DNA of 64,000 nucleotides, taken from contig NZ_JBHSMT010000012.1 of NCBI RefSeq assembly GCF_042654985.1, positions 1-64,000 on the forward strand, given 5' to 3'. Shown here in pieces: positions 1 to 8,800 of the stretch. Position numbers and translations under genes: made by a program. The DNA is from Paraherbaspirillum soli. Its GTDB lineage: Bacteria > Pseudomonadota > Gammaproteobacteria > Burkholderiales > Burkholderiaceae_D. The notes beneath the pieces were generated by a model, which was given only the letters and a program-made list of their open reading frames with translations, made no database searches and was not told the origin of the DNA. How positions within the stretch are numbered: the first letter of the stretch is position 1; each line of letters opens with the position of its first letter.

Positions 1-86
1 GCCTGCACGCCGATCACGAGGGGCCGACCCTCATCTTCAATAAAGCATCGCAGCGGCCGATACTTCGGCTTTTGCGTTCTTGACAC
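1..86 (-). CDS. Icd-like phage-type small protein, partial (runs off left edge)
   Basis: The frame stays open from a stop at 120-122 to the window edge; the first usable start I see is GTG at 84-86. The visible peptide includes KPKYRPLRCFIEDEGRPLVI, which I recall from proteins annotated as host cell division inhibitor Icd-like in Burkholderiales. In phage P1 the order c4-icd-ant places an icd gene just behind the C4 antisense RNA, and a C4-like element lies directly upstream here, which supports the call. The start is uncertain: no clear ribosome binding site precedes the GTG, and members of this family may begin inside the leader. The function is inferred from family memory only, and most of the gene lies outside the window. 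Confidence 0.5.
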   Translation of the reverse strand, partial: MSRTQKPKYRPLRCFIEDEGRPLVIGVQ

Positions 87-99
87 ACGGCGGCAGATA

Positions 100-240
100 G
101 CGGGATTTGCAGACCGGTGCTAATGGAGAAATGCCGGCAGTCCCGAAGGACTCCCCGCTACTGCCACCCGTTGAAGGCGCAACAGTAGACACACGAACCG
201 CATGACGCGGTTTGTGCGCATTAGCAATCGAGGCTGCAAA
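100..240 (-). ncRNA. C4-antisense-RNA-like leader, copy 1
   Basis: Read on the minus strand, 164-133 holds a G-rich stem-loop in which GGCAGTAGCGGGGAGTCC is followed by TTCGGGACTGCCGG, then an ACCGGTCTG block at about 118-110. This GGGGAG..CCTTCGGG..CTGCCGG..CCGGT arrangement is the hallmark I associate with C4 antisense RNAs of phages P1/P7 and P4. It sits between a strong promoter (279-307) and an Icd-like reading frame. A closely similar block occurs at 43,631-43,710 behind an almost identical promoter. The RNA ends are estimates, and covariance scoring was not possible here. Confidence 0.5.
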
Positions 241-245
241 ACCCC

Positions 246-273
246 TGTCCCTGATATTTATTCTCAGGGACGG
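246..273 (-). other. Hairpin just downstream of the leader promoter
   Basis: GTCCCTGA and TCAGGGAC form an 8-bp perfect stem around a 9-12 nt A/T-rich loop, immediately downstream of the -10 box of the 279-307 promoter. On the minus strand it is followed by AGGGGTTTTG. It would form the 5' end of the leader RNA. It could be an early attenuator or a stabilising stem. Confidence 0.4.
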
Positions 274-278
274 GAGCG

Positions 279-307
279 ACTATAGCCGCTATAGGACGCC
301 ATGGCAA
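279..307 (-). promoter_or_regulatory. Sigma70 promoter, family copy 1
   Basis: On the minus strand TTGCCA (307-302) and TATAGT (284-279) are separated by exactly 17 bp. About 60 bp around it, from AGCAGGACGCTAATAATTGC to GACTATAGTC-like flanks and CCGTCCCTGAGA, is repeated nearly verbatim at 43,770-43,830 and more loosely at 20,295-20,342. All three copies point at small minus-strand genes, so these are related promoters rather than random repeats. Confidence 0.7.
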
Positions 308-345
308 TTATTAGCGTCCTGCTATTTTTGGATGCGTCGCAAGTT

Positions 346-380
346 GTAGGACGGATGAGCGTAGCGTTATCCGTCATTGG
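346..380. repeat. Dispersed palindromic repeat (ATCCGTC type)
   Basis: GTAGGACGGATGAGCGTAGC followed by GTTATCCGTC is an imperfect palindrome. Related copies occur at 43,076-43,105 and 43,143-43,173. It matches the widespread intergenic type built on GGCGGATGAGCGTAGCG, seen in many proteobacteria. No gene overlaps it. Confidence 0.6.
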
Positions 381-439
381 ATGGATCGCGGTAAGGGCGG
401 CGGGTGATCGTCGCCCCTACCGCGACCGTCTGATACAAG

Positions 440-462
440 AACACCCGCTCAAGGCGGGTGTT
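440..462 (-). terminator. Hairpin terminator downstream of the broken SUKH gene
   Basis: AACACCCGC and GCGGGTGTT form a 9-bp stem with a 5-nt loop, 90 bp downstream of the stop of the SUKH gene. On the minus strand it is followed by CTTGTAT, so the T-tract is poor. Likely transcription end of the Rhs-immunity operon. Confidence 0.45.
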
Positions 463-1022
463 GGCTCTTAACAAAATCGATTACAAAAGAAGAAATCCCA
501 GAGGAAGCTCAACATCCTTGTTCGAGCGTAGCCTCCTCCCTTTACGAGAACTTTATGACAGCATTAGCTCGGCTCTCGACTTCCAGAAATCTACTTGATT
601 AGCAGTGCAGTGAAAATGATTACAACACTCCACCATTTTTTCGATCCCAGTTTTTGGGGCATCCTCGTATCTACAAGAAATCTCATGAAGATTAGCTGCA
701 AGCAAAATAAAACACTCGAAGTCTGGCGCAACGTCTCTACGCCCCACCTGAGACGAGCGCATTACATCAAGTAGATAGACAACGTCAGGGTAATCACTAC
801 CTACTCCTCCCACGCAGATCAAATTCGCCTCTTCTTGGGCCACTATCACCAAGTGAGAATTTCGAGCTTCCGCTTTGCCAAGCTCATCTCCCTGATTTGC
901 CTGTCGAATTGATTCGATCAAGTTCCCAGTCTGTATTGAACCCGGCCACATTGAGAAATAGCCGATAGAAACACCGAATAAACCGGCGTCGCGAATGCAT
1001 CGTATATATATAGAAGGCAACT

Positions 1023-1026
1023 CTAG
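1023..1026. repeat. Target site duplication, left
   Basis: CTAG at 1023-1026 is repeated at 2233-2236. It fits the YTAR target preference of IS5-group elements and marks the element as a recent simple insertion. Confidence 0.8.
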
Positions 1027-2232
1027 GGAAACGCCGTTCAATTCGCTTTTTTAAGTAGGGATCGGTCACCGAGCGGACGAACGAAGAGCGCAGCAAGAAT
1101 TGCCGATTTTTTGGAGCCGAACAACGGCCTTTTCAGCCGATTTGATGCAACGCTTCACGCCTTTCGGCGATCAGGACGCACTCCGGGATTCAGTGACCGT
1201 AAATCGCCTGCCGGCCAGCACCAGATTGGCGAAGGCGAACAGCGTGAACAGCTGCGCGGTGTTCTTGGCCAAGCCGCGATAGCGCGTTTTGCGATGGCGG
1301 AACAGGTTCTTGATGACATGAAACGGATGCTCGACTTTCGCGCGGACACTAGCCTTCAGATGTTCCAGCATGCGCCCCAGTTTGGTCTTGGGCAGCACAC
1401 GGCGTTTGGAGCGCTTCATGGCCACATGCCAGGTGATCGCTTTGCCGACGTTTTCGGGCCTCTTTTCCACTCCTTGGTAGCCGGCGTCGCCGAGCGCGGC
1501 GGTCTCGTCACCATGCAGCAGTGCGTATGCTTGAGTCACATCGGAGACATTGCCAGCCGTGCCGACGACGGTGTGCACGAGGCCCGACGCCGCGTCGACG
1601 CCGATGTGGGCTTTCATCCCGAAATGCCAGTCGTTGCCCTTCTTCGACTGATGCATCTCCGGATCACGCTTGCCATCCTTGTTCTTGGTCGATGGTGGCG
1701 CGGCGATCAGCGTCGCATCGACGATGGTCCCTTCCCGCATCATCAAGCCCTTCTCGGCCAAGTGCCCGTTGATCGTGTCGAAGATCTGGCGGGTCAGTTC
1801 CTTCGCTTCCAACAGGTGGCGAAACTTGAGCAGCGTCGTCGCGTCCGACGCCGACTCGCGATTCAAATCAATGCCGACAAAGGCGCGAATGGCTTGGCTG
1901 TCGTAGATCGCCTCTTCGATACCTTCGTCCGACAAGCCAAAGCACTGCTGGGCCACATACATGCGCAGCATGCGCGCCAGTCCAATCGGCGGACGACCGG
2001 CGCCGACGACCTTCGGATAGAACGGTTCAACGAGTTTGTGCAACTTGCCCCAGGGCGTCACGCTGTCGATCTCGGCGAGAAAGCAGTCACGCCGAGTGAG
2101 CTTTTTCTTGGCAGCGTATTCCAGATCGGAGAAGCTCTTTTGCATGGTCGATGGCAGGCGGTGAATGTGCCGCTATTGTCTCAGGCCAGCCTGTCGGTGG
2201 GAACACCGTCCAATGAATTAATCAGCGTTTCC
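1027..2232 (-). mobile_element. IS5-family insertion sequence, complete, 1206 bp
   Basis: The ends are imperfect inverted repeats: left GGAAACGCCGTTCAATTC, right (read inward) GGAAACGCTGATTAATTC, 15 of 18 identical. CTAG is duplicated directly outside. The element contains one DDE transposase gene and nothing else recognisable. It interrupts the second SUKH immunity gene in the same orientation as that gene. Confidence 0.88.
1171..2145 (-). CDS. IS5-family DDE transposase
   Basis: 324 aa, the usual length for IS5-subgroup transposases. It cuts and joins the element ends during transposition. The N-terminal part (MQKSFSDLEYAAKKKLTRRD) is the DUF772-type region with GRPPIGLARMLRMYVAQQ. The DDE catalytic residues can be placed at VDATL, GDAGYQG and the E of RAKVEHPFHVIKN, followed by the R-rich segment KTRYRGLAKN typical of IS5. 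The frame is intact, so the element may still be active. It lies fully inside the inverted repeats. Confidence 0.93.
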   Translation of the reverse strand: MQKSFSDLEYAAKKKLTRRDCFLAEIDSVTPWGKLHKLVEPFYPKVVGAGRPPIGLARMLRMYVAQQCFGLSDEGIEEAIYDSQAIRAFVGIDLNRESASDATTLLKFRHLLEAKELTRQIFDTINGHLAEKGLMMREGTIVDATLIAAPPSTKNKDGKRDPEMHQSKKGNDWHFGMKAHIGVDAASGLVHTVVGTAGNVSDVTQAYALLHGDETAALGDAGYQGVEKRPENVGKAITWHVAMKRSKRRVLPKTKLGRMLEHLKASVRAKVEHPFHVIKNLFRHRKTRYRGLAKNTAQLFTLFAFANLVLAGRRFTVTESRSAS

Positions 2233-2236
2233 CTAG
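2233..2236. repeat. Target site duplication, right
   Basis: Second copy of CTAG next to the right inverted repeat. The flanking sequence continues in the SUKH reading frame. Confidence 0.8.
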
Positions 2237-2407
2237 GGTACCGTTCAACTCGGCGACCTCATCCGCAGTTAAGCCGTTTCGCCTAATTGTTACTTTATCC
2301 GCGATACGAGGAAATTGATTTGCAAAGTTCTCAGAATAATTCTTTACATCATTTAGATTAATAAGCATATGCGAAACAATTCTTGCCGGAGCCCATAACA
2401 ACTTCTG

Positions 2408-2863
2408 TTATTCACCCTCATCTGACACGAGTGAATTCAAGAATTTTTCGAGACTGGCAGCCAAATACACCACGGCCCTCGAAGGGTCATCGTAATAGTC
2501 AGACTGATAGAAACAGATTGCACCGGCGTTTCCCGACTCCAAGTTGTAACAAAAATAATCCCCACCAGAATCACTCGCTATAGGGATTAAATTCTTGGGA
2601 AATAGGTCATTCCCTTGAACGAGATCGGAATAGGTATCTTCAAAGAGAGTCCCGCGCATACCGTGCTTAATTGGCAAAAATTCGTGCACCGGGAAATATT
2701 CATCGTCCTTTGGAAACAAATTTGGCACGGGCCTGCCACCATTAAAGTGTAGAAAATGCTGCCGCAAGTCTTCGGGAAATAAAATACCCAAACGAGCTTC
2801 TATCTCATTCAATTCGTCATTGTTAATTGAAGGTGCAACATCAACAATTTTTACGGTGTTCAT
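2408..2863 (-). CDS. SUKH (SMI1/KNR4) family immunity protein
   Basis: 151 aa from the ATG at 2863-2861, which is preceded by GAGG on the minus strand; an upstream start at 2902 would overlap the Rhs stop and has no ribosome binding site. The SMI1/KNR4 fold signature is clear: INNDELNEIEARLGILFPED, HFLHFNGGRPVPN, then ASDSGGDYFCYNLESG, AICFYQSD and the final helix AASLEKFLNSLVSD. SUKH proteins are cytosolic immunity partners of polymorphic toxins, most often nucleases including WHH types. It starts only 16 bp behind the Rhs gene, the classical toxin-immunity order, so it is the likely cognate antidote of the Rhs tip. Pairing is inferred from position. Confidence 0.88.
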   Translation of the reverse strand: MNTVKIVDVAPSINNDELNEIEARLGILFPEDLRQHFLHFNGGRPVPNLFPKDDEYFPVHEFLPIKHGMRGTLFEDTYSDLVQGNDLFPKNLIPIASDSGGDYFCYNLESGNAGAICFYQSDYYDDPSRAVVYLAASLEKFLNSLVSDEGE

Positions 2864-2879
2864 CTTTAACCTCTTTCGT

Positions 2880-5800
2880 TTATCGTTTATAAGGCACGCC
2901 ATTCAGTTGTTCCCACTGATAGACAGAGCCCCTATGTGGAATAGTCGCATTATGAGCTCCTCTTTCGACCAATTCCAACGTAGATGTTCCTGTGGCGGGA
3001 TTAAAGTCATCAACGTGATGCCAAACATACCCACTCGGCGAGTCTGCACCTCTAGGCACGAGATCTTGTAGACCTGCTGCCTCATTGGCTGCTCTAAAGT
3101 CAAGTCTGCGACTACCGGTCATTTCGAGATTTAGCACGTTACGCTGACCATCCTGCACGGGAAACAAGTAATCGCTATTGGCGAATGTCGGACCGCCATT
3201 TGGGGTCACTTGTACGCCTGGGTAGCCCTTTTCCGCAGCCCTGGTATGCGATACCAATTCTTCTGCCGTATTTGTAACGTCAGGCTCGAGACGCCCAAAT
3301 TTCACGCCCCCAGCCGATCCTTGCTGCGTACCGAATAGCCCCGTGTTGTTGACGCCATCCCCCACAAAGCCATACCGCGCCCCACCCGCATTCAGCGTCA
3401 CGCCAGAGTCATATCCAAGCTCCCCAACCAGAAACTTGCCTGCCCCCGGTATCCGCCCCGCCACCGCTTCCAGTCCACCCTTGAACGGCAATGCCGCCTC
3501 CAAACCGAACACCAGCTGGTCTTGCAGCGGCATCTGCCGCAAATGCGTGAACGCGTTATTGGCCGTGTCCATCGGATGCAGCACCGCATTCACCATGCCC
3601 GGAACCATTGTGTCGCTGGTCAGCACACGCGGAACGGATAGTACAGATTGTGCGATGTCATTGCTTATTTTTCGTATCCCGTAGGTCGCTGCAGCCAAGT
3701 ACCTGACTGACGAATCAGGGGCGCTTGCGGCCGCATCCGGGTGATTGATAAAGAAGTCCTCGGTCTTGCTCTGCCAATTTGCCAGCCGTTCGTCGGCCGA
3801 CAAATGGTGCGTCAGTTTCAGTTGGAATACGCCGTCGCTGCCCACCCCCTGCCGGAACGTGTCGTAACTGTCGCCATAGCTACCGGGACGGAACGAGGAT
3901 TGCGTATTCATTCCCATGAACTCGACGCCGGTGCTGGTTGTCGGCGCATCCAGGTGATGGGCATTCGCCCAATTTTGAACCGCATCCCCGCTCTCGACAT
4001 AATCGGCAGGAAGAGTCCACGGCGCTTTGCTCACTTGACGCTGACGCATATCGTCGTGGGAGTCGCGATCCGGTTCACTCGCTGCAACGACGCGGTCAGA
4101 GGCATTTTGCTGAGATAACTCCACGCGCTTAGTCACCAGACTACCTATCGTGCCGCTCACCACATCCTGCAAGATGCCCGGGAAATTGCGCTGCATGCCG
4201 CCGCCTCGCACCAAACCGCTGGCGACACCTCCAGCCAGGCCCGCGACAGCGCCACGCGTCATCGTCGCGCCCATGTCATTCAAAAATGTCGCGTTGCGCT
4301 CCGCGGCAGAGATATCCTTGCCATTCAGATATTTCCAGCGCTCGTCTCCGTATTGCGCCTCCCCCATGCTGTCGGCGACGCTGGCGTTGATGCCGGAAGC
4401 CAGCGCGCTAGCCGCCACGCCGCGCCAATCAAAATGACTTTGCAAGCCCGTGGCAACTGCCACGCCCTGAGTGACAGCACTACTGACGGCGCCGCGTATG
4501 ACGCCCTGTGTAAAGGCGCTACTGCCAGCTGGCATTGGCATGTATTCGCCAACACCGGCAGTCACCGCACCGCCAATGGCGCCCAGCGCCACCCCCTTCC
4601 AGTCAAATCCATTCTGCTCGCCGGCGGCAATCAGCATGCCTTGCGATGCCGCCGCGCCGGCGGCTCCGCCTACTGCGCTGCCTGCTATGTAGTTTCCAAA
4701 ATATTGTGTTGCTGCCCCGGCCGTGATGTAGGTTACGACAATCGCCAACACAATCGCGAAGATCTGAGCGTTGCTACATCCACCGCCACCCGGCAGCGGC
4801 GGTGGCGCCGGTTCCGGCGGCAAGGTCGGCAAAGTATCGCCAATCGCTTGGCCGGGGTTGTACACCCTAAATGTGGCCGAGCTGTTGTGGGCGTTGCTAA
4901 CCTTGTTGGGCAGGGTCAGGCGCTGGCCGGCGGCCAGAGTTGCGCCGGCGTTCAGGTTGTTGGTGTCGGCGATCAGGTACCACAGGTTCGCGTCGCCCCA
5001 CGTTGCGCGCGCAATCGAGGCCAGTGTGTCGCCGCTCTTGACCGTGTAGCCGCTGGCCGTGGTGCCCGGATAGCTGGTGTTGATCGGTTGATAGTTTTGA
5101 TCGAATTCGGCCGACGCCACCGGTTTGCCATAACGGTAAATGCTGGGTAGTTGTTGGGCGTCGCGTCGGGCAAGTTCTTCCGCGTACGAGACGTTGGAAG
5201 GTCCATTGTTGCTGACGTCGCCGATCAACTGACCGTTCAGATAGTAGTATCGTTGCGCCACACCTAAACTGCCCGAACTCAGTTCGTTTCGGCGCAGCAC
5301 CTGACCGTACTCGTCACTGGTGTAGACCATTGTGCGGGAGGGCAAATTGCTCGTCGTATTGCCCTTGCCATCGGTGTCGTACCCATTGACTTGCTGCAGA
5401 TGGCCGTTGACGTCGTACTTGAAGTCCGACCGCCCACCGCCCCAGATTCTGGCCTCGAGATTCATGAGGTCGGTGCCGAACACCTGGATCTGGCTTTGCT
5501 TGGCCTCATCCCACCAGACATAGCTGGTCATGGTGTCGGTGCCGAGGCCGATGCCGGTAAACGTGTTGGGATCGTACCGGTAGGTGTGCGTGACCACACC
5601 CTGATCGTCACCGGTGTAGTGGCCGCCGCCCACGTCCAGACGGTAGTCGTAATTGGTGATGCGAGTTTGACTGGTGCCGCCCACCGGCGACTGGGTGACG
5701 GTATCTTGCGTGACTCGGCTGTCGGCATCGAACACGCTACCTTTACTGTAGGTGACGGTGCTGCCGTCGGCGGCATATTCCAGGTAGTTCTGGACCCGAC

Positions 5801-8800
5801 CCAGTTGGTCGTTGAAGCGGCGCGAACGCAACACGCCGTTGATTTGCACATCTTCCAGGTAGCCGTCGCTGGTGTAGCTGTAGCTTTCGGTGTGGCCGTC
5901 GGCATAGACAGCGCTACGCCGCAGTCCTGCAGCGTCGTAACCGATCTGCACGCCGCTTGTGCCCAGGACTATGCTGCCGTTGGCGAGCTGGCCCATGGTG
6001 ACGACAAAGCGGTTTTGCTTGTCGTATTTGTACCAGTAGTCCTGTGTCGTCGCCGCACCATCAAGAGCGTTGTCATAGACGCTCAGCACCCGCCGCCGGT
6101 TGTTGTTGGCGTCGTACTGGTACTGGATGTGCGCTTGCGGATCGTGGAAGTCACTGACCCGGTTCAACTCGTCGTACTGGATATCGGCCACTTGGAAATT
6201 GATGCGGTTAGCCGGCGCGTCGCCGCTGGTGTAAGCCTCGCGGGTACGGTTGCCCTCCTCGTCGTATTCGTAATATGACTGCACGTTCAGCACATGATCG
6301 ATGCTGCTTTTCAGGTAGCCGTTGGCGTAATAGCTGAAATCGATGTTCTGCCCGGCGCTGGAGGCTTGGTGCTTCAGGTGCGCCGCGTAGTCGTAGCTGT
6401 AGGTGACGACATGGCCGCCAAAGTCCCGATGGCTGCTGATGTGGTTGAAGTAATCGGTGCTGTCGCTGGCGTTGCGGCCGCCGTCGGTATAAGTGGTGAC
6501 TTTGGTCCAGCCGCCGACCTTTTGCCCGCCCGTCCCCAGGATGTTTTGATCATAGGCGTAGGTGTAGGTGATTTCGCTGCCGGCAAAACTGCGGGTGCGG
6601 ATCACCCGGCCATCGGCGTCGTAGTCGGTGGTTTCGCGCTGACCCAGTGCGTTGGTGTGGCTGATGCGACGGCCCAGCGTGTCGTAGGTATAACTATCGC
6701 CGCCAGCACCGGCTTGACTGCCCGGCGTGCCTGGAAGACGCGTCGGCCGCGTGACCTGGATCAGGCGGCCGGCCTGGTCGTAGCTATTGCTGGTCACGCC
6801 GTTGGCGTCGGTCACCGTGCGCACATTGCCGAAGATGTCGTAGCCGGCGCTCTTGCTGCCGCTGTCGGCGTGGAATTCAGTCGCAATACGGCTGTCACTC
6901 GCGCTGCCGAAACCGGCCAGCAAGCGCTGCGTGTTGAGGTTGCCGTTGGCGTCGCGCACGCCGACCAGATGGCTGGCCGCATCGTAGTAATAATTGGTCG
7001 TCGGCCGTGCTCGCACCGTGGTGCCGTCCTCTCGCGTGACATCGGTTTCCGGCGACTGCTTGCTGATCAGCTGGCCCATCGTGTCGTAAGCCAGCGAGAC
7101 AACGTGGGTCCGGCCGTCGGTCTCGCTGTCGACGTCACCGAACGCATTGTGCGTTTGCGTGCGATGGATCGCGGCCTGTGTGTTGGGGATGTCCGGCGCC
7201 GTGTTGTTCAAGCCGGTCACGGTCCACTGCAGCTGCCGCATCGCGCCGCTGCGATCAGCGTTGATCTCGATCGCTCCCTCCGCGCGCAGATTGCCGCCCG
7301 ATACCGCCACCGGCTGGCCGTTGGCGTCCAGCAGGCTGTACGCGTATTCCAGGCTCAGGCTGCCGCTGGCAGGCCGCAATGCGTCGACGCTCCAGGCGTA
7401 ATTGCCGGCCCAGGTCTTGGGCAAGGTCAACGTGTTGTATGCCCCCTTCGAACCGGCGATGCGGTACTGGAGCACCAGTTGCGTGGCGTTGGTCGCGGGC
7501 GGATTGAAAGTAATGGTGGCCGGCAGCGCGTCGTTCAAATGCGACAGCATGGCGGGATTGATCCCCAGTTGCAGCGCGCCATGTGCGGCATTGATGATGG
7601 CGCCGCCGGCGTCCGAGGTCTGGTAGCTGTAGTCGATCACATAGTTGCCCAAGCGGTCGGGCGCGACGCTGCTGGCGTCCCAATTGAATTGCTGGTGCAT
7701 GGCATCCCACACCAGGGTCGCACTGCCGCTGGCGCCGCCGCGCACCGAGTAATTGATGTGCATCGCGGCCGAATTGGCCGGCTGACCGCCAAAGGCGACG
7801 TTCTCCGGGATCTCGGTCCACGAAGTCAGCGCAGAGGCATTGCCGCCTGGCGTGAACGTGCCTTTGACCCGATTGAGCATGGTGCCGGTCGCATTGGCAC
7901 CGGTATAGGGCTCTGCCCAGTACTCGTAGTCGCCGCTCAAGCCGGTGGTTGGCATCGTGAACCAGCCCGGTGTGGAGGACGAGGCGATGGCAGGCCCGAG
8001 CGGACCGCCTCCACTGACGATGGGAATACCAGCCGGACCGGCTATATACGTTGCCCAGGCGTCGCTCGAACCGACGTGGCGGTAGCGGATCCGGACTGAA
8101 TTGGCTGTAATGCCTTGTTGCGTGATGTTGAGGTTGCCGTCCCGAGTCAGGAACGCCTGACCGCTGCCGCCAATCGGCTGCGGTGTCTGAAACATGCTAG
8201 GCGCAGCTAGGCTAGCCTTGAAGAGGCCCGCTTCCGAGTTCAGTACCAAGCCGTTAGGGTCCAGTGCGACGTATTGATATTCGTAGCTGCCATCGGCCCA
8301 GCGGCTCCAGTCGACGCAAAAAAAGCTATCTATGCCTCCTTTTGCGCTGTTGGGAACCGGGGTCGCGTTGAAAAGGTTCCACGGCTGGTTTGAGCCAGCC
8401 GGCCGCGTCATGACAATCAAGCGATTGGTCGATGGGGGTTGATCTTTGATTTGGATTGGCGCCCGGACTGGGGCCATACCGCCGAAACTATCGGTATAGG
8501 AGCCATCTCCTTCCTCGTTATGATTTGGTATGGTGAAAGTGGTCCGGGCGATCAAGGTCAGATTTTTCGACGAACCACCGGGTATGTCCTGATACAACCC
8601 AACGGTCATGGTTTTTCCTGGCTCTCCCCATTGATGGTGCGCTTGAAAATAAGAGACTTTCTCGCCGTCGAAGGTAACTGGGCCGAATTCCCCACTAGTG
8701 AGATTGTCATCCAAATAAACGTGGAAATTGCCGCCGCCATTGCCCAATCCCGGTGGGATCCAAATGTCAAAAAAAGAATTAAGGGTCGGCGCCACCAATG

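Larger units (their letters stand above)
553..2368 (-). pseudogene. SUKH (SMI1/KNR4) immunity gene split by an IS5-family element
   Basis: Removing 1027-2232 plus one CTAG target copy joins an ATG at 2368-2366 to the downstream frame and gives one uninterrupted 201-aa protein. The first 44 codons (2368-2237, starting MLINLNDVKNYSENFANQF) run in phase into LELPSIYIRC and on to the stop at 553. The distal part carries the SUKH pattern: a hydrophobic strand NLICVGG, the segment DYPDVVYLLD and the terminal helix DFECFILLAANLHEISC. SUKH proteins neutralise nuclease and other toxins of Rhs/CDI/T6SS systems. It starts 39 bp after the first SUKH gene, so the two were probably co-transcribed. As it stands the 5' part is separated from the rest. 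A 162-aa product could start on an ATG inside the element end (MNGVSLELPS), but it would lack the N-terminal quarter. Confidence 0.85.

Noticed and set aside
346..470. CRISPR-like array at the left edge or near 43.1 kb
   Set aside because: The repeated palindromes occur once or twice, at irregular distance and without spacer-repeat periodicity; they are dispersed intergenic repeats.
1111..2286. 391-codon plus-strand frame over the insertion sequence
   Set aside because: Antisense to the transposase, with no ribosome binding site and no family resemblance.
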